The position numbers and the translations under genes were made by a program. The notes under the pieces are model-generated. The model ran no database searches and was not told the origin of the DNA. It was given only the letters and a program-made list of their open reading frames with translations. DNA of 64,000 bases from Alphaproteobacteria bacterium (GTDB lineage Bacteria; Pseudomonadota; Alphaproteobacteria; RF32; CAG-239): the NCBI GenBank assembly GCA_900769705.1, contig CAAGHP010000017.1, forward strand, positions 62,001 through 126,000, read 5' to 3'. Positions 32,842 to 42,691 of the stretch are shown here, piece by piece. The stretch's first letter is position 1. Each line of letters begins with the position of its first letter.

Positions 32842-33406
32842 AGTGGCAATCTGGTGTCGCCATGAGGGCGACAATATCATTGGAATCGGTGCAGATATTC
32901 CGTGGTGCGTGCCGTCGGACAGCAAGCGTTTTCGTAATATCACTAAAGGGCAAACTTTGGTGGTAGGCAAGAAAACGTACGAAAGTTTTCCGAATCGTAC
33001 TTTACCTAACCGCAAGTTTATAGTTATAACCAGACAGGCTGATTATGAAGTTTCCGACCGGCAGAATCATACGGTTATGTCGGATATTAAAAAACTGAAA
33101 GATTATCCGGAAGATTTGTATATTTCCGGCGGCGCGGCGATTTATGATGCTTTTTTTGCGGATTCGGCGCTGCGTCCGGAAATTGTGGTGGACTGTGTTT
33201 ATCACGGTGCGTTGAAAGGCGGATTGACAGGCGAACCGGTTTCGGTGGATAAAAGCGCTGCAATTTTGGAGCAAAAATATAAGCCTTTGCCTTTTCATTT
33301 TGAACTGGATAACGTTACAACCATAATTTGGCTGTTGAAAGGCGCTTTTGTGGAACAAAGCGTTGTTAAAAAAATTTTGCAATATTTAGAAACGGAGGGA
33401 AAATAA
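32834..33406 (+). CDS. folA: Dihydrofolate reductase-like protein
   Basis: 190 residues. IIGIGADIPWCVPSDSKRFR corresponds to the DHFR Met20-loop region; Asp at the catalytic position fits. GQTLVVGKKTYES and DLYISGGAAIYDAFF are the NADPH motifs. It reduces dihydrofolate, the by-product of ThyA, whose gene starts at the next base. It is somewhat divergent (Asp-Ile-Pro-Trp-Cys). Confidence 0.88.
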   Translation: MTKVAIWCRHEGDNIIGIGADIPWCVPSDSKRFRNITKGQTLVVGKKTYESFPNRTLPNRKFIVITRQADYEVSDRQNHTVMSDIKKLKDYPEDLYISGGAAIYDAFFADSALRPEIVVDCVYHGALKGGLTGEPVSVDKSAAILEQKYKPLPFHFELDNVTTIIWLLKGAFVEQSVVKKILQYLETEGK

Positions 33407-34192
33407 ATGCAACAATATTTGGATTTGCTGCGTGATGTTTTGGAAAACGGCGTGGATAAAATGGATAGAACCGGTATCGGCACCCGTTCAGTGTTCGGCC
33501 GTCAGATGCGCTTTGATTTGAATAAAGGTTTTCCGCTGATGACCACCAAAAAAATGCATCTTAAAAGCATTATTTATGAACTTTTATGGTTTTTAAAAGG
33601 CGATACCAACGTAAAATATCTGCAGGAACACGGTGTACGTATTTGGAACGAATGGGCGGACGAAAACGGTGATTTAGGGCCGGTTTACGGTTCTCAATGG
33701 CGCAACTGGAACGGCGAGGGGATAGACCAAATTGCCGAAGTTATTGAAAAATTGAAAAAAACGCCCAATGACCGCCGTATGATTGTTTCGGCTTGGAACG
33801 TTGGCAAAATTGCGCAAATGCACTTGCCGCCGTGCCACATGATGTTTCAGTTTTATGTGGCGAACAACAAGCTAAGTTGTATGCTCTATCAGCGCAGCTG
33901 CGATATGTTTTTGGGCGTGCCGTTCAATATTGCTTCCTACGCTTTGCTGACAATGATGATTGCTCAAGTTTGCGGTTATGAATTGGGCGAATTTATCCAT
34001 ACTTTAGGCGATACTCATATTTATCATAATCATTTTGATCAAGTGCGTGAACAGCTTTCCCATACTCCGTATGAACTGCCGCAAATGCGCATAAATCCGG
34101 AAGTTAAAGATATCAATGATTTTAAATATGAAGATTTTGAACTCGTAAATTATAAGAGTTATGAGGCTATAAAGGGACAAGTCGCCGTGTAA
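33407..34192 (+). CDS. thyA: Thymidylate synthase
   Basis: 261 residues. It methylates dUMP using methylene-THF. DRTGIGTRSVFGRQMRFDL, PPCHMMFQFYV with the catalytic Cys, YQRSCDMFLGVPFNIASYAL and HIYHNHFDQV are intact. It sits directly after folA, an order opposite to the commoner thyA-folA. Confidence 0.98.
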   Translation: MQQYLDLLRDVLENGVDKMDRTGIGTRSVFGRQMRFDLNKGFPLMTTKKMHLKSIIYELLWFLKGDTNVKYLQEHGVRIWNEWADENGDLGPVYGSQWRNWNGEGIDQIAEVIEKLKKTPNDRRMIVSAWNVGKIAQMHLPPCHMMFQFYVANNKLSCMLYQRSCDMFLGVPFNIASYALLTMMIAQVCGYELGEFIHTLGDTHIYHNHFDQVREQLSHTPYELPQMRINPEVKDINDFKYEDFELVNYKSYEAIKGQVAV

Positions 34193-34196
34193 GGAG

Positions 34197-34470
34197 GAAA
34201 CACGGCTAATGGCTTTCTGCTGGTAAGATTTTTTCTTATGTACTAGTTTGTACACCGCGAAAAAATCTTACTTCGCATTAAGCTCATTATCCGTGTTTCT
34301 GAGAGCTTGAGAAAACTGCGAAAGAGAGAAAATTCACGTACCTCAATGTACGCTAAAATTTTCTCTCTTCTGGTTTTAACGCTATCTACACTACTATCTG
34401 CAATTTTTTGCTGATAAATTTTTGCGTATTAGCCTCATTATCCGAGTTTCTGATAGTTTGTGCCGGTTGC
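34197..34470. repeat. Structured intergenic region with long hairpins and a 35-bp direct repeat
   Basis: There is no gene between thyA and the kinase. GAAACACGG..AATG (34197-34211) pairs with CATT..CCGTGTTTC (34285-34299) and encloses the perfect 13-bp stem GTAAGATTTTTTC/GAAAAAATCTTAC (34223-34235 and 34259-34271). A second 13-bp stem, AAGAGAGAAAATT/AATTTTCTCTCTT (34322-34334 and 34357-34369), has GTAC/GTAC inside. A 35-bp unit containing CTCATTATCCG-GTTTCTGA occurs at 34275-34309 and 34426-34460. Confidence 0.75.
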
Positions 34471-34538
34471 TAGAAAATAGCAGTCGGTGTTTTAAAACCT
34501 CGCCCCGTGCGGGAGAGGGGTACCAAAAAACATCAATT

Positions 34539-35963
34539 TTATTGCTTAACCGGCAGATAAATTGTGAAAGTTGTGCCGTTATAAGTTGTTGAAGTAACTG
34601 TTAAATTTCCATGATGATGTAAAATAATTTGTTTGGCAATAGACAGGCCTAAACCGGTGCCGCGGATTTTCATATCCTTGTGAATTTGCATTCTGTAAAA
34701 TTTTTCGGTAAGGCGCGCCAAGTCTTCTTTGGCGATTTTAGGACCTTTGTTGTTTATGGCAATGCTGACGGCTTTGCCTTGAGCCACGTTCTGTCCGCTG
34801 CCGGCCGGAATTTCCGGAACAGTTTTGATATCCACAGTTACTTCTGAATTTTCCTGCGCATATTTGATGGCGTTATCCAATAAATTCTGCAAAATTTGAT
34901 GAATTTCCTGTTTGTCGCCGATAACTTTAGGGATTCGCCCTTGTTCGGAAATCTTTAAATTTACCGAATGCTGAAAAGCTTTGATTTTTAGGGCTTCCGT
35001 AACATCATCAATCACTTCGGAGATACTGACTTTATCTTTCAGTTCTTTATCCTGCGCCATTTCCGCACGTGAAAGCGACAATAAGTTCTCTATCAGATTA
35101 GACATATAATCGGCTTGCTCTTTCATAATGCCCAAAAAAGCTTCTCTGGCATCGGCATCGTCTTTGGCCGAAGTCTGCAAGGTTTCAATAAATCCGGAAA
35201 TAACAGAAAGCGGTGTTCGCAGTTCGTGGCTGGCGTTGGCAACAAAATCAGATTGCATTTTTTCCAGACTCATAGCCTTGCTGAGGTCATAAATAGAAAC
35301 AACAGCCACGGCACGCCCCTTGGAATACCACGGAAGTTTTGTAATATGCGAATAAATACGCTTGCCTATTTTACCGCCGGCGTGAAAAACTAAACTTTCT
35401 GATTCGCTTTTGCCTTTTAACACTTTTTCTACCGAAGTTACAAAAATATTCACACTGAAAACCGAAGCAATATTGCGTCCGGTAATATCGTTTCCAAGCA
35501 AATTACGAGCGGAAAGATTGCTTCCGGTTATAACTCCTTCGCCGTCCAGCATTAAAATAGGGTCTGGCAAAGTGTCTAAAACCGCAGCGTCCGACATAGT
35601 CTGAGCTTCTAAAGATTCGGCTTTTGATGTCCAAAAGCGATGAATTGAATTAACCGCGTCGGCGATTTTTTGCGCATCTTTTTCCGAAAGATTCAGACGC
35701 AAATTGCCTTCTTGCTCGTTGGCGAGCGAATAAATATATTGCTTGAGCGATTGCATTTCATAGCTGAGCGGAAAAAGCGAAAACATATTGAAAATAATTA
35801 TGAAAATATAGCAAATTAAGGCCATGGGCGGCGTGATTAGTCCAAAAAAAGCTAAAGTGGTAAACAAGACCGCAGATGGCAGGGATAAAATCAGCACGCG
35901 AGTAGAAAATGAAGAATCTTTTTCAAGCCCTAAAAGGCGTTTCATATTGTTAAACATCGGCAT
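34539..35963 (-). CDS. PhoR-like sensor histidine kinase
   Basis: 474 residues. Two membrane helices near the N-terminus (about 24-65) are followed by a PAS domain (about 130-230), a HisKA domain with FVANASHELRTPLSVI (phospho-acceptor His) and a HATPase_c domain (N box LLDNAIKYA, G boxes IRGTGLGLSIAKQI). This order and the short periplasmic loop match PhoR. No response regulator is adjacent in the window, so the partner is unknown. Confidence 0.85.
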   Translation of the reverse strand: MPMFNNMKRLLGLEKDSSFSTRVLILSLPSAVLFTTLAFFGLITPPMALICYIFIIIFNMFSLFPLSYEMQSLKQYIYSLANEQEGNLRLNLSEKDAQKIADAVNSIHRFWTSKAESLEAQTMSDAAVLDTLPDPILMLDGEGVITGSNLSARNLLGNDITGRNIASVFSVNIFVTSVEKVLKGKSESESLVFHAGGKIGKRIYSHITKLPWYSKGRAVAVVSIYDLSKAMSLEKMQSDFVANASHELRTPLSVISGFIETLQTSAKDDADAREAFLGIMKEQADYMSNLIENLLSLSRAEMAQDKELKDKVSISEVIDDVTEALKIKAFQHSVNLKISEQGRIPKVIGDKQEIHQILQNLLDNAIKYAQENSEVTVDIKTVPEIPAGSGQNVAQGKAVSIAINNKGPKIAKEDLARLTEKFYRMQIHKDMKIRGTGLGLSIAKQIILHHHGNLTVTSTTYNGTTFTIYLPVKQ

Positions 35964-36050
35964 TATCCCGTATGATAAAGTTGATAAAATACTAGACTCA
36001 AATCATATTTATTGTAGTATACAATAAGTTTAAATAGGTTTAATTTTGCT

Positions 36051-38723
36051 ATGACAGAAAAAAGTAATTTGACACCGGCAATGGTGCAGTATATGGAGCT
36101 GAAAAAAGCCCATCAGGACTATTTGCTGTTTTATCGCATGGGCGATTTTTATGAACTGTTTTTTGAAGACGCAATAACGGCGTCAAAAGCTTTAGATATT
36201 GCTTTGACCAAACGCGGCAAAGCAGATGGCAAAGATGTACCAATGTGCGGCGTGCCTTTTCACGCCTATGAAAGCTATATGGCAAAGCTGATGAAACAGG
36301 GTTTTAAAGTGGCTATCTGCGAACAGATGGAAAACCCTGCCGAAGCTAAAAAACGCGGCTATAAAGCCATTGTGCGGCGCGATGTGGTGCGGTTGGTTAC
36401 GCCCGGCACCATTACCGAAGACACAATTTTGGATTCGCGTAAAAATAATTATTTGCTGTGTTTGGCCAAAATCTGCAGCGAGTTCGGTTTGGCGTGGATA
36501 GACCTTTCGACAGGCGTGTTTTATACCCAGCTTTTGGAAGTTTGCGCCAAAAACGAAGTGGCTGAGCTGCATACAGCAATTGACCGTCTGTCACCGAGCG
36601 AGATTTTGGTTGCGGATACGCTGTTGCAAAATCCGGATTTGTTCCATTTGCTGAATGAATATAAAGAAAAGCTTTCGGTTTTGCCTCAAGCGCGTTTTAA
36701 CAGCGGAAATGCCGAAAAGCGCATTTTAGAGTTTTATCAGGTAAACACGCTGGATTCTTTCGGGAGTTTCAGTAAACCGGAAATTTCTGCGGCAGGAATT
36801 TTACTGGATTATGTTGAGAATACGCAAAAAGGTAAGATGCCGCGCATTGCTCGTCCGGTAAAAATTTTAAGCAGCCAGTATATGGAAATAGACGCGGCGA
36901 CACGTCATAATTTGGATTTGTTGGAAGGTCCGCACGGCAGCACTCTGATTTCGGTGCTGGACAGAACCGTGAGCGGTGTTGGCGCCAGATTGCTGGCTAA
37001 CCGTTTGGCTAATCCTCTTTTGAATGTGGATAAAATAAATCAGCGCTTGGATGTGGTGGAATTTTTCTTGAAGCATCAGGATGTGCGTGAAAATCTTCGT
37101 ACCGTTTTGAAAAGCTGTCCGGATGTGGAACGAGCGGTTTCAAGGCTGGGAGTGGGACGCGGAGGTCCTCGCGATTTGCTTGCCATAGGCGTGACTTTAG
37201 GTAGTTTACCTAAACTGAAAACTTTGATTGAAACATTTAAGCCGATTGATGTTGTAGATGAGCTGCCGGCTGCTGTGGCCGAGGTTTTGCAGAGATTCGG
37301 CAACCACTCTATGCTGGTTAATATGCTGGCAGATGCATTGTGGGTGGACGACCGTTCTAATGACTTGCCGCTTTTGGCGCGCGACGGCGATTTTATTAAA
37401 GCCGGTTACAGTCCGGAGCTTGATGCCGTACGCGATTTGAAAAATAAAGGGCATAACTATATTTTGAACCTGCAGAGCAAATATGTGCAGCAGACCGGAA
37501 TAGAACATCTGAAAATCAAATACAACAATGTGATTGGCTATTTTATTGAAATTCCTAATAAAGAAGCGTCTCAGGTGCTGAACAATCCGGAATTTATACA
37601 CCGACAATCAGTGTTGAACGCGGCGCGTTTCACGACGGTGGAATTAACGGAGCTGGAAAATCAGATTCGCGGTGCTGCTGAAAAAGCTTTGGCATTGGAA
37701 ATGGCTATTTTTGATAATTTAGTGCACAGCATTCTGCTGGCGGCGGACGATATCACACGTACGGCTAACGCTTTGGCGGAATTAGATGTGGGGGCGGCTT
37801 TGGCTGATTTGGCACTTGAAAATAACTATTGCCGTCCCGAAATTGATGACAGTTATGCTTTTGAAATAGAAGATGGACGGCACCCAGTAGTTGAAGAGGC
37901 AATTCGCCGCAGCCATGAGGGCAGTTTTGTCGGTAATAATTGCAGCTTGAACGTAGATTCTAACCGAATTTGGCTGTTGACAGGTCCGAATATGGCTGGT
38001 AAATCCACCTTTTTACGGCAAAACGCTATTATTGCTATTATGGCGCAGATGGGCTCGTATGTTCCGGCAAAGTCGGCGCATATCGGCTATGTGGATAAGG
38101 TGTTTTCACGAGTTGGCGCCTCGGATGATTTGGCTCGCGGGCGTTCTACTTTTATGGTGGAAATGGTGGAAACGGCCTCTATTTTGAACCGCGCCGACCG
38201 CCGTTCTTTTGTGATTTTGGATGAAATCGGACGCGGAACCGCTACCTTTGACGGGCTTTCAATCGCTTGGGCGGTTGTTGAATATCTGCATGAAGTCAAC
38301 AAATGCCGCGCTTTGTTTGCCACGCACTATCACGAGCTTACAGACTTAGTAGGACGTTTGAAGGCGATGACGCTGCACTGTATGAAAATCAAGGAATTTA
38401 AAGGCGAAGTTATCTTTTTGCATGAAGTTATAGACGGCGCTGCCGATCGTTCGTACGGTATTCATGTGGCAAAATTGGCCGGTTTGCCGAATGCGGTGTT
38501 GGAACGGGCTGAACAAGTGCTGTCTAAGTTGGAAAATGAAAATCAGCATAAAAATTTAAACAGTCTGGATGCTGAACTGCCGCTGTTTTCGTATGCTCCG
38601 AAAGCGGTTAAAAAATCTCCGGTAATTGAAGAGCTGGAAAAAATAAATCCAGATGATTTGACGGCGCGCGATGCTTTGCAAAAATTGTATGATTTAAAAG
38701 ATTTATTGAATAAGGAAGCTTAA
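36051..38723 (+). CDS. mutS: DNA mismatch repair protein MutS
   Basis: 890 residues, usual length. FYRMGDFYELF carries the mismatch-wedging Phe-x-Glu; Walker A LTGPNMAGKSTFLRQNA, SRVGASDDLARGRSTFMVEM and LDEIGRGTATFDGLSIAWA form the ABC-type ATPase. The clamp and connector regions are intact. The MazG-like gene follows after 2 bases. Confidence 0.98.
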   Translation: MTEKSNLTPAMVQYMELKKAHQDYLLFYRMGDFYELFFEDAITASKALDIALTKRGKADGKDVPMCGVPFHAYESYMAKLMKQGFKVAICEQMENPAEAKKRGYKAIVRRDVVRLVTPGTITEDTILDSRKNNYLLCLAKICSEFGLAWIDLSTGVFYTQLLEVCAKNEVAELHTAIDRLSPSEILVADTLLQNPDLFHLLNEYKEKLSVLPQARFNSGNAEKRILEFYQVNTLDSFGSFSKPEISAAGILLDYVENTQKGKMPRIARPVKILSSQYMEIDAATRHNLDLLEGPHGSTLISVLDRTVSGVGARLLANRLANPLLNVDKINQRLDVVEFFLKHQDVRENLRTVLKSCPDVERAVSRLGVGRGGPRDLLAIGVTLGSLPKLKTLIETFKPIDVVDELPAAVAEVLQRFGNHSMLVNMLADALWVDDRSNDLPLLARDGDFIKAGYSPELDAVRDLKNKGHNYILNLQSKYVQQTGIEHLKIKYNNVIGYFIEIPNKEASQVLNNPEFIHRQSVLNAARFTTVELTELENQIRGAAEKALALEMAIFDNLVHSILLAADDITRTANALAELDVGAALADLALENNYCRPEIDDSYAFEIEDGRHPVVEEAIRRSHEGSFVGNNCSLNVDSNRIWLLTGPNMAGKSTFLRQNAIIAIMAQMGSYVPAKSAHIGYVDKVFSRVGASDDLARGRSTFMVEMVETASILNRADRRSFVILDEIGRGTATFDGLSIAWAVVEYLHEVNKCRALFATHYHELTDLVGRLKAMTLHCMKIKEFKGEVIFLHEVIDGAADRSYGIHVAKLAGLPNAVLERAEQVLSKLENENQHKNLNSLDAELPLFSYAPKAVKKSPVIEELEKINPDDLTARDALQKLYDLKDLLNKEA

Positions 38724-38725
38724 AA

Positions 38726-39130
38726 ATGGATGAAAAAGAATATTTTGCCGCCTATCAGAGTTTTGTTGACGGTGTGACCTCCGAAACAGCAAAAAATGAT
38801 GAAGTATTTGCTCAGAATTTTGCCAAGCTCTCTCAGCAGCTGAACGGTAATTACGCCAGATTAGACCATGCAATTTCAGGACTTTGCGGTGAGGTTGGCG
38901 AGGTTGACGATGTGTGGAAAAAAATTAAATTCATGGGGCTTAATTATACCAATGAAACCCGTGATATGTTTATAAAAGAACTCGGTGATGTCTGCTGGTA
39001 TATGTTTCAGGCTTGTCTGGCTCTGGATATTCCGTTTGAAGAGATTATCAATCGTAATGTTGAAAAGTTGAAAAAACGCCATCCAAACGGATATTCTCCA
39101 GAATATTTTCATCAAAAAAAAGGAGCATAG
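38726..39130 (+). CDS. MazG-like nucleotide pyrophosphohydrolase
   Basis: 134 residues. The helical MazG metal site is visible as GLCGEVGEVDD and IKELGDVCWY, the E-x-x-E and E-x-x-D pairs. Such proteins hydrolyse NTPs or dNTPs to monophosphates and fit beside mutS as nucleotide housekeeping. It is in an operon with mutS and priA. Confidence 0.8.
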   Translation: MDEKEYFAAYQSFVDGVTSETAKNDEVFAQNFAKLSQQLNGNYARLDHAISGLCGEVGEVDDVWKKIKFMGLNYTNETRDMFIKELGDVCWYMFQACLALDIPFEEIINRNVEKLKKRHPNGYSPEYFHQKKGA

Positions 39131-39133
39131 GCT

Positions 39134-41305
39134 TTGCTGGTCGGGATTTTGCTGCCGCTGCCGTTTAATCAGCCGTTTACCTATAAAACGGATGAACAGC
39201 TGAAGTTCGGACAGTTGGTGGAAGTTCCGTTTGGGCGAGATAAGCAAATTGGCGTGGTTTATGAACTTTCGCCGCAAAATGATGTGCCGGCCGAAAAAAT
39301 AAAAAGTATAAGCAAAGTCTATGATTTTCCGCCGCTATCGGAAAAACTGCTGAAATTTATCGCTTGGGTGGCGCGCTATAATATGGCGCCGCTGGGATTG
39401 GTTTTCAAAATGGCAATAAGCGTAAAAGCCGCATTTGAGCCGTCGCCGCTGACAGTTTTATATAAACTTTCCGGCAAAACTTTAGCTGAGGCTAAGCTTA
39501 AAAATTCGGACGCGCGCTGGCATGTTATGGATTTGCTGAAGCACGCACCGTATACCAGACAAGAAATCGCCAAGGGTGCCGGAGTAGGGCAGAGCGTGAT
39601 AAAAACGTTGATAGACAGCGGAGTGCTGGAACCTGTTTATGTGGAAAATAAACGCGAATTTCTGGAACCGGTCGGAGATTATGTGAAAGTTGATTTAACT
39701 GCAGAACAGCAGCATGCGGCAGAATTACTGTGCCAAAAAGTTGGCAGCGGATTTTCGGTTACGTTGCTTGATGGCATTACCGGTTCCGGTAAAACGGAAG
39801 TATATTTTGAAGCTGTTGCCAAAACCATAGAAAGCGGCAAACAAGTGCTTATTCTGGTTCCGGAAATTTCACTGACAACCCAATGGCTGGAGCGTTTTCA
39901 AAAGCGATTTGGCGTACGTCCGGCAAATTGGCATTCGGGATTGAGTCTAAAAGAGCGTACCGATACTTGGAAAGCAATTGTTGAGGGACGGGTGAAAGTT
40001 ATTGTCGGAGCGCGTTCGGCACTGTTTTTGCCATATACGGATTTAGGACTGATAGTGATTGATGAAAGCCACGATCATTCATTTAAGCAAGAGGATGTTG
40101 TAAATTATCAGGGCCGAGATATGGCGATTGTGCGGGCCAAAATAGAGCATTTGCCGCTGATTCTTTCTACGGCCACACCGGATTTGGAAACAGTGGTAAA
40201 TGTGGAGGAAGGCAAGTATGATTGTGTAAAGCTTAAAAGCCGCTACGCCAACGCCAGCCTGCCGGATATCAAAATTATAGACCTTAAAAAAGATAAGCCG
40301 CAAAAAGGCGAGTGGGGTGTTTCATGGTTGGCGCCGAGTTTGGTGCAGGCTTTGTCGCAAAATTTGGAACGCCGTGAGCAGTCGGTTTTATTTTTGAACC
40401 GGCGCGGTTATGCTCCGCTGATGATTTGCCGCGACTGCGGACACCGCATGCAATGCCCCAGCTGCAGCGCTTGGCTGACAGAGCATAAAAAGGCTCATAA
40501 GCTGATGTGTCACCATTGCGGATATATAGAAGAGATTCCGGAAGTCTGCCCTCATTGCGGCTCTAAGGATGGATTAACAGCATGCGGTCCGGGGGTGGAA
40601 CGCGTGGCTGAAGAAGTTAAACATCGTTTTCCGTATGCGAAAACCGAGATACTTTCCAGTGATAATGCCGGTTCATTTACAGCAGTATCGCAGATTATAG
40701 CCCGTATGGAACGCCGAGAAATTGATATTTTGGTCGGTACGCAGATAATAGCTAAAGGTCACCACTTTCCGGATTTGACTCTAGTCGGAATTGTGGATGC
40801 GGATTTAGGACTGATGGGCAGCGATTTGCGGGCTTCGGAACAAACGTATCAGCTACTGTCGCAGGTTTCGGGGCGTGCCGGTCGCGGGGAGAAGAAAGGA
40901 ACGGTGTATCTGCAGACTTTATATCCGGAAAACAATGTGCTGAAAGCGTTGCTGAATAATGACCGCGAAAGTTTTATGAACTTTGAAAAACAATCACGGC
41001 AAGTATTGGGATACCCACCGTACGGCAAATTGGCTGCTTTGATAATTTCCGGTGCAGATCAATACACAACCGGAGCTGTGGCGGCGGAATTCGGCAAAAC
41101 CGCGCCGCATACGGATTATGTTTCGGTTTTGGGACCGGCTCCGGCGCCGCTGTTTTTACTGCGTGATCGCTATCGTTACCGTTTAATGCTGAAGACTGCT
41201 AAAAACATCAATATTCAGGAAGTTTTAGCTCAATGGCTGCAAATGGTAAAAGTGCCGTCTGCCGTAAAAGTGGAAGTGGATATAGATCCTTATTCTTTTA
41301 TGTGA
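39134..41305 (+). CDS. priA: Primosomal replication restart helicase PriA
   Basis: 723 residues. It restarts stalled forks. Walker A LDGITGSGKTEVY, Walker B VIDESHDHSFKQ and zinc-binding Cys pairs (CRDCGHRMQCPSC, CHHCGY, CPHCGS) are present, with helicase motif VGTQIIAKGHHFPDL. The start is TTG at 39134 preceded by AAAGGAG. It ends one base before the convergent prophage gene. Confidence 0.96.
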   Translation: MLVGILLPLPFNQPFTYKTDEQLKFGQLVEVPFGRDKQIGVVYELSPQNDVPAEKIKSISKVYDFPPLSEKLLKFIAWVARYNMAPLGLVFKMAISVKAAFEPSPLTVLYKLSGKTLAEAKLKNSDARWHVMDLLKHAPYTRQEIAKGAGVGQSVIKTLIDSGVLEPVYVENKREFLEPVGDYVKVDLTAEQQHAAELLCQKVGSGFSVTLLDGITGSGKTEVYFEAVAKTIESGKQVLILVPEISLTTQWLERFQKRFGVRPANWHSGLSLKERTDTWKAIVEGRVKVIVGARSALFLPYTDLGLIVIDESHDHSFKQEDVVNYQGRDMAIVRAKIEHLPLILSTATPDLETVVNVEEGKYDCVKLKSRYANASLPDIKIIDLKKDKPQKGEWGVSWLAPSLVQALSQNLERREQSVLFLNRRGYAPLMICRDCGHRMQCPSCSAWLTEHKKAHKLMCHHCGYIEEIPEVCPHCGSKDGLTACGPGVERVAEEVKHRFPYAKTEILSSDNAGSFTAVSQIIARMERREIDILVGTQIIAKGHHFPDLTLVGIVDADLGLMGSDLRASEQTYQLLSQVSGRAGRGEKKGTVYLQTLYPENNVLKALLNNDRESFMNFEKQSRQVLGYPPYGKLAALIISGADQYTTGAVAAEFGKTAPHTDYVSVLGPAPAPLFLLRDRYRYRLMLKTAKNINIQEVLAQWLQMVKVPSAVKVEVDIDPYSFM

Positions 41306-41533
41306 TTAGTGCAGATACATTATACAATAGGCTAAAATGCTGCTTAAAAACAGAAATTGTATAAATCCGGTGCCGACTACAATATTTTGATTGCCGACAA
41401 CATTTATACCCAAATTATGTATGGCTGCCGGAATAGCTGCGGTCATTGGTGCCGGTTTGCGTGCAGAATTATCATTTATCGGAGTACTTTTCATTAAAAT
41501 ATCCCGAATTTGTGCATCAATATCCGTATCCAT
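41306..41533 (-). CDS. Small protein with a C-terminal membrane helix
   Basis: 75 residues. The N-terminal half is polar; IVVGTGFIQFLFLSSILAYC (51-70) is a membrane anchor at the extreme C-terminus. It follows the repressor gene on the same strand after 30 bases, so it may be a lysogenic moron. Function unknown. Confidence 0.55.
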   Translation of the reverse strand: MDTDIDAQIRDILMKSTPINDNSARKPAPMTAAIPAAIHNLGINVVGNQNIVVGTGFIQFLFLSSILAYCIMYLH

Positions 41534-41563
41534 TGCAGCCTATTCCTTATCTGTCAGTTAAAA

Positions 41564-42007
41564 TCAATTTACTTTGCGAAATTCATCATAAATGTCGATA
41601 AAGTCTTTAATTTTAGTATTGGCAGTTTCCATCGATTCGTTGCAGATTTTTGAATACATCAGGCGAATCAGTTCGGCTTTGTCATGAGGAGACATTTTTG
41701 CTTCGCGTCTGTCCAGCCAAGCCTCAATATTTTCAATAACCAAGCACAAAATATCTTGGTTTACAATCGGTGAAAAACCTGAAGAAACTTTTAATGGCAA
41801 ATCTGTGAGTTCCTGTTCATCTACTTTTAGCAGTCTGGCAAGCTTTTGGCGCTCTACTTCTCCAAGGCGTCGTGGCGAACCGTTTTTGATAAATTGCTGA
41901 ATATAAGCAATGTTTTTGCCAATGCTTAATGAAACTTTAGCAAAATTCAAACCGCGCTCGCTGATTAAACGAGCAATTTTTTTTCTAATTTCTTCTGTAT
42001 CTTCCAT
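41564..42007 (-). CDS. Phage repressor-type HTH regulator
   Basis: 147 residues. Residues 15-65 form an XRE-like helix-turn-helix (FAKVSLSIGKNIAYIQQFIK, then a segment with LARLLKVDEQEL). The C-terminal half is helical with no Ser-Lys self-cleavage site, so it is not a LexA/CI-type autoprotease; induction must differ from classical SOS cleavage. It diverges from the next gene across a two-promoter region. Confidence 0.8.
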   Translation of the reverse strand: MEDTEEIRKKIARLISERGLNFAKVSLSIGKNIAYIQQFIKNGSPRRLGEVERQKLARLLKVDEQELTDLPLKVSSGFSPIVNQDILCLVIENIEAWLDRREAKMSPHDKAELIRLMYSKICNESMETANTKIKDFIDIYDEFRKVN

Positions 42008-42033
42008 TTTTCCACCTCTCCACCTCTCTTTTT

Positions 42034-42062
42034 ATTATATAATATATATCTTACAAAGTAAA
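42034..42062 (-). promoter_or_regulatory. Repressor promoter
   Basis: On the minus strand TTTACT (42057-42062), 17-base spacer, TATAAT (42034-42039). Confidence 0.7.
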
Positions 42063-42068
42063 ACGATA
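42047..42068. promoter_or_regulatory. Candidate operator
   Basis: Imperfect palindrome TATC-TAC-AAA-GTA-GATA overlapping the -35 box of the repressor promoter. A second, CTTA/TAAG at 42097-42110, overlaps the -10 box of the divergent promoter. Confidence 0.45.
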
Positions 42069-42077
42069 TTTTTCTTA

Positions 42078-42106
42078 TTGACTTTATAATATTTATCTTA
42101 TATTTT
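42078..42106 (+). promoter_or_regulatory. Divergent early promoter
   Basis: TTGACT (42078-42083), 17-base spacer, TATTTT (42101-42106). The transcript would start only about 14 bases before the ATG. Confidence 0.65.
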
Positions 42107-42126
42107 TAAGAAAAATGGAGGATGAA

Positions 42127-42621
42127 ATGATAGATGAAGAATATATATCTAAAGAAGAAGCCTTAAAAAAAGGCTATAGAAGACGCCGCGGAGGAGGACT
42201 GTATAAACCGTCAGTATTAGAAAAATACTTAGAAAACGGTGACTTAGAGCTGCAAAACAGTCCGTTTAGCGCCGAAGACCGTAAACGAGCCGGAGAACAT
42301 TTGGCAAAAGATTTTTATTTAGGAAATTATAATAAACTGCAATCTGTTTCATTACTGAAAATAGCTTCCAGAAATAACGGTAGAGACGATGCGCTTATTT
42401 ATAAAGAAGCTTATTTGAAGGCGATAAAGCGCATTCCAAATGAATTTTGGCCGGCAGTGCGAATCGTCTGTATAGAAGATAAAGAATTAAAAGCAGATAA
42501 GAATATTATACCACACAGCCTGCGGAGCAAACAAATTGTTTTTCACTTAAAATCATTGCTGGTACTGGGATTGGAGCGATTAGTAAAATATTATTTGCAA
42601 AAAAATGAAAAAAGTGCTTGA
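42127..42621 (+). CDS. Phage early protein, possibly a DUF6456-like regulator
   Basis: 164 residues from ATG 42127, chosen because GGAGG at 42117-42121 is correctly spaced; ATG 42115 would lie within that site. The N-terminus is acidic, then RRRRGGG. The C-terminal part (AIKRIPNEFWPAVRIVCIED ... LRSKQIVFHLKSLLVLGLERLV) follows the pattern of alphaproteobacterial DUF6456 C-terminal domains. Its position opposite the repressor suggests an early regulator. The family call is from memory and tentative. Confidence 0.5.
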   Translation: MIDEEYISKEEALKKGYRRRRGGGLYKPSVLEKYLENGDLELQNSPFSAEDRKRAGEHLAKDFYLGNYNKLQSVSLLKIASRNNGRDDALIYKEAYLKAIKRIPNEFWPAVRIVCIEDKELKADKNIIPHSLRSKQIVFHLKSLLVLGLERLVKYYLQKNEKSA

Positions 42622-42646
42622 CATTAGGTTACCAGTATGCTAATAA
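42618..42646 (+). promoter_or_regulatory. Late or structural operon promoter
   Basis: TTGACA (42618-42623), 17-base spacer, TAATAA (42641-42646). It starts inside the stop codon of the preceding gene. Confidence 0.75.
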
Positions 42647-42691
42647 AATTATTATGATGTAAAATTGTATTCATATAAAACTTACATTCAA

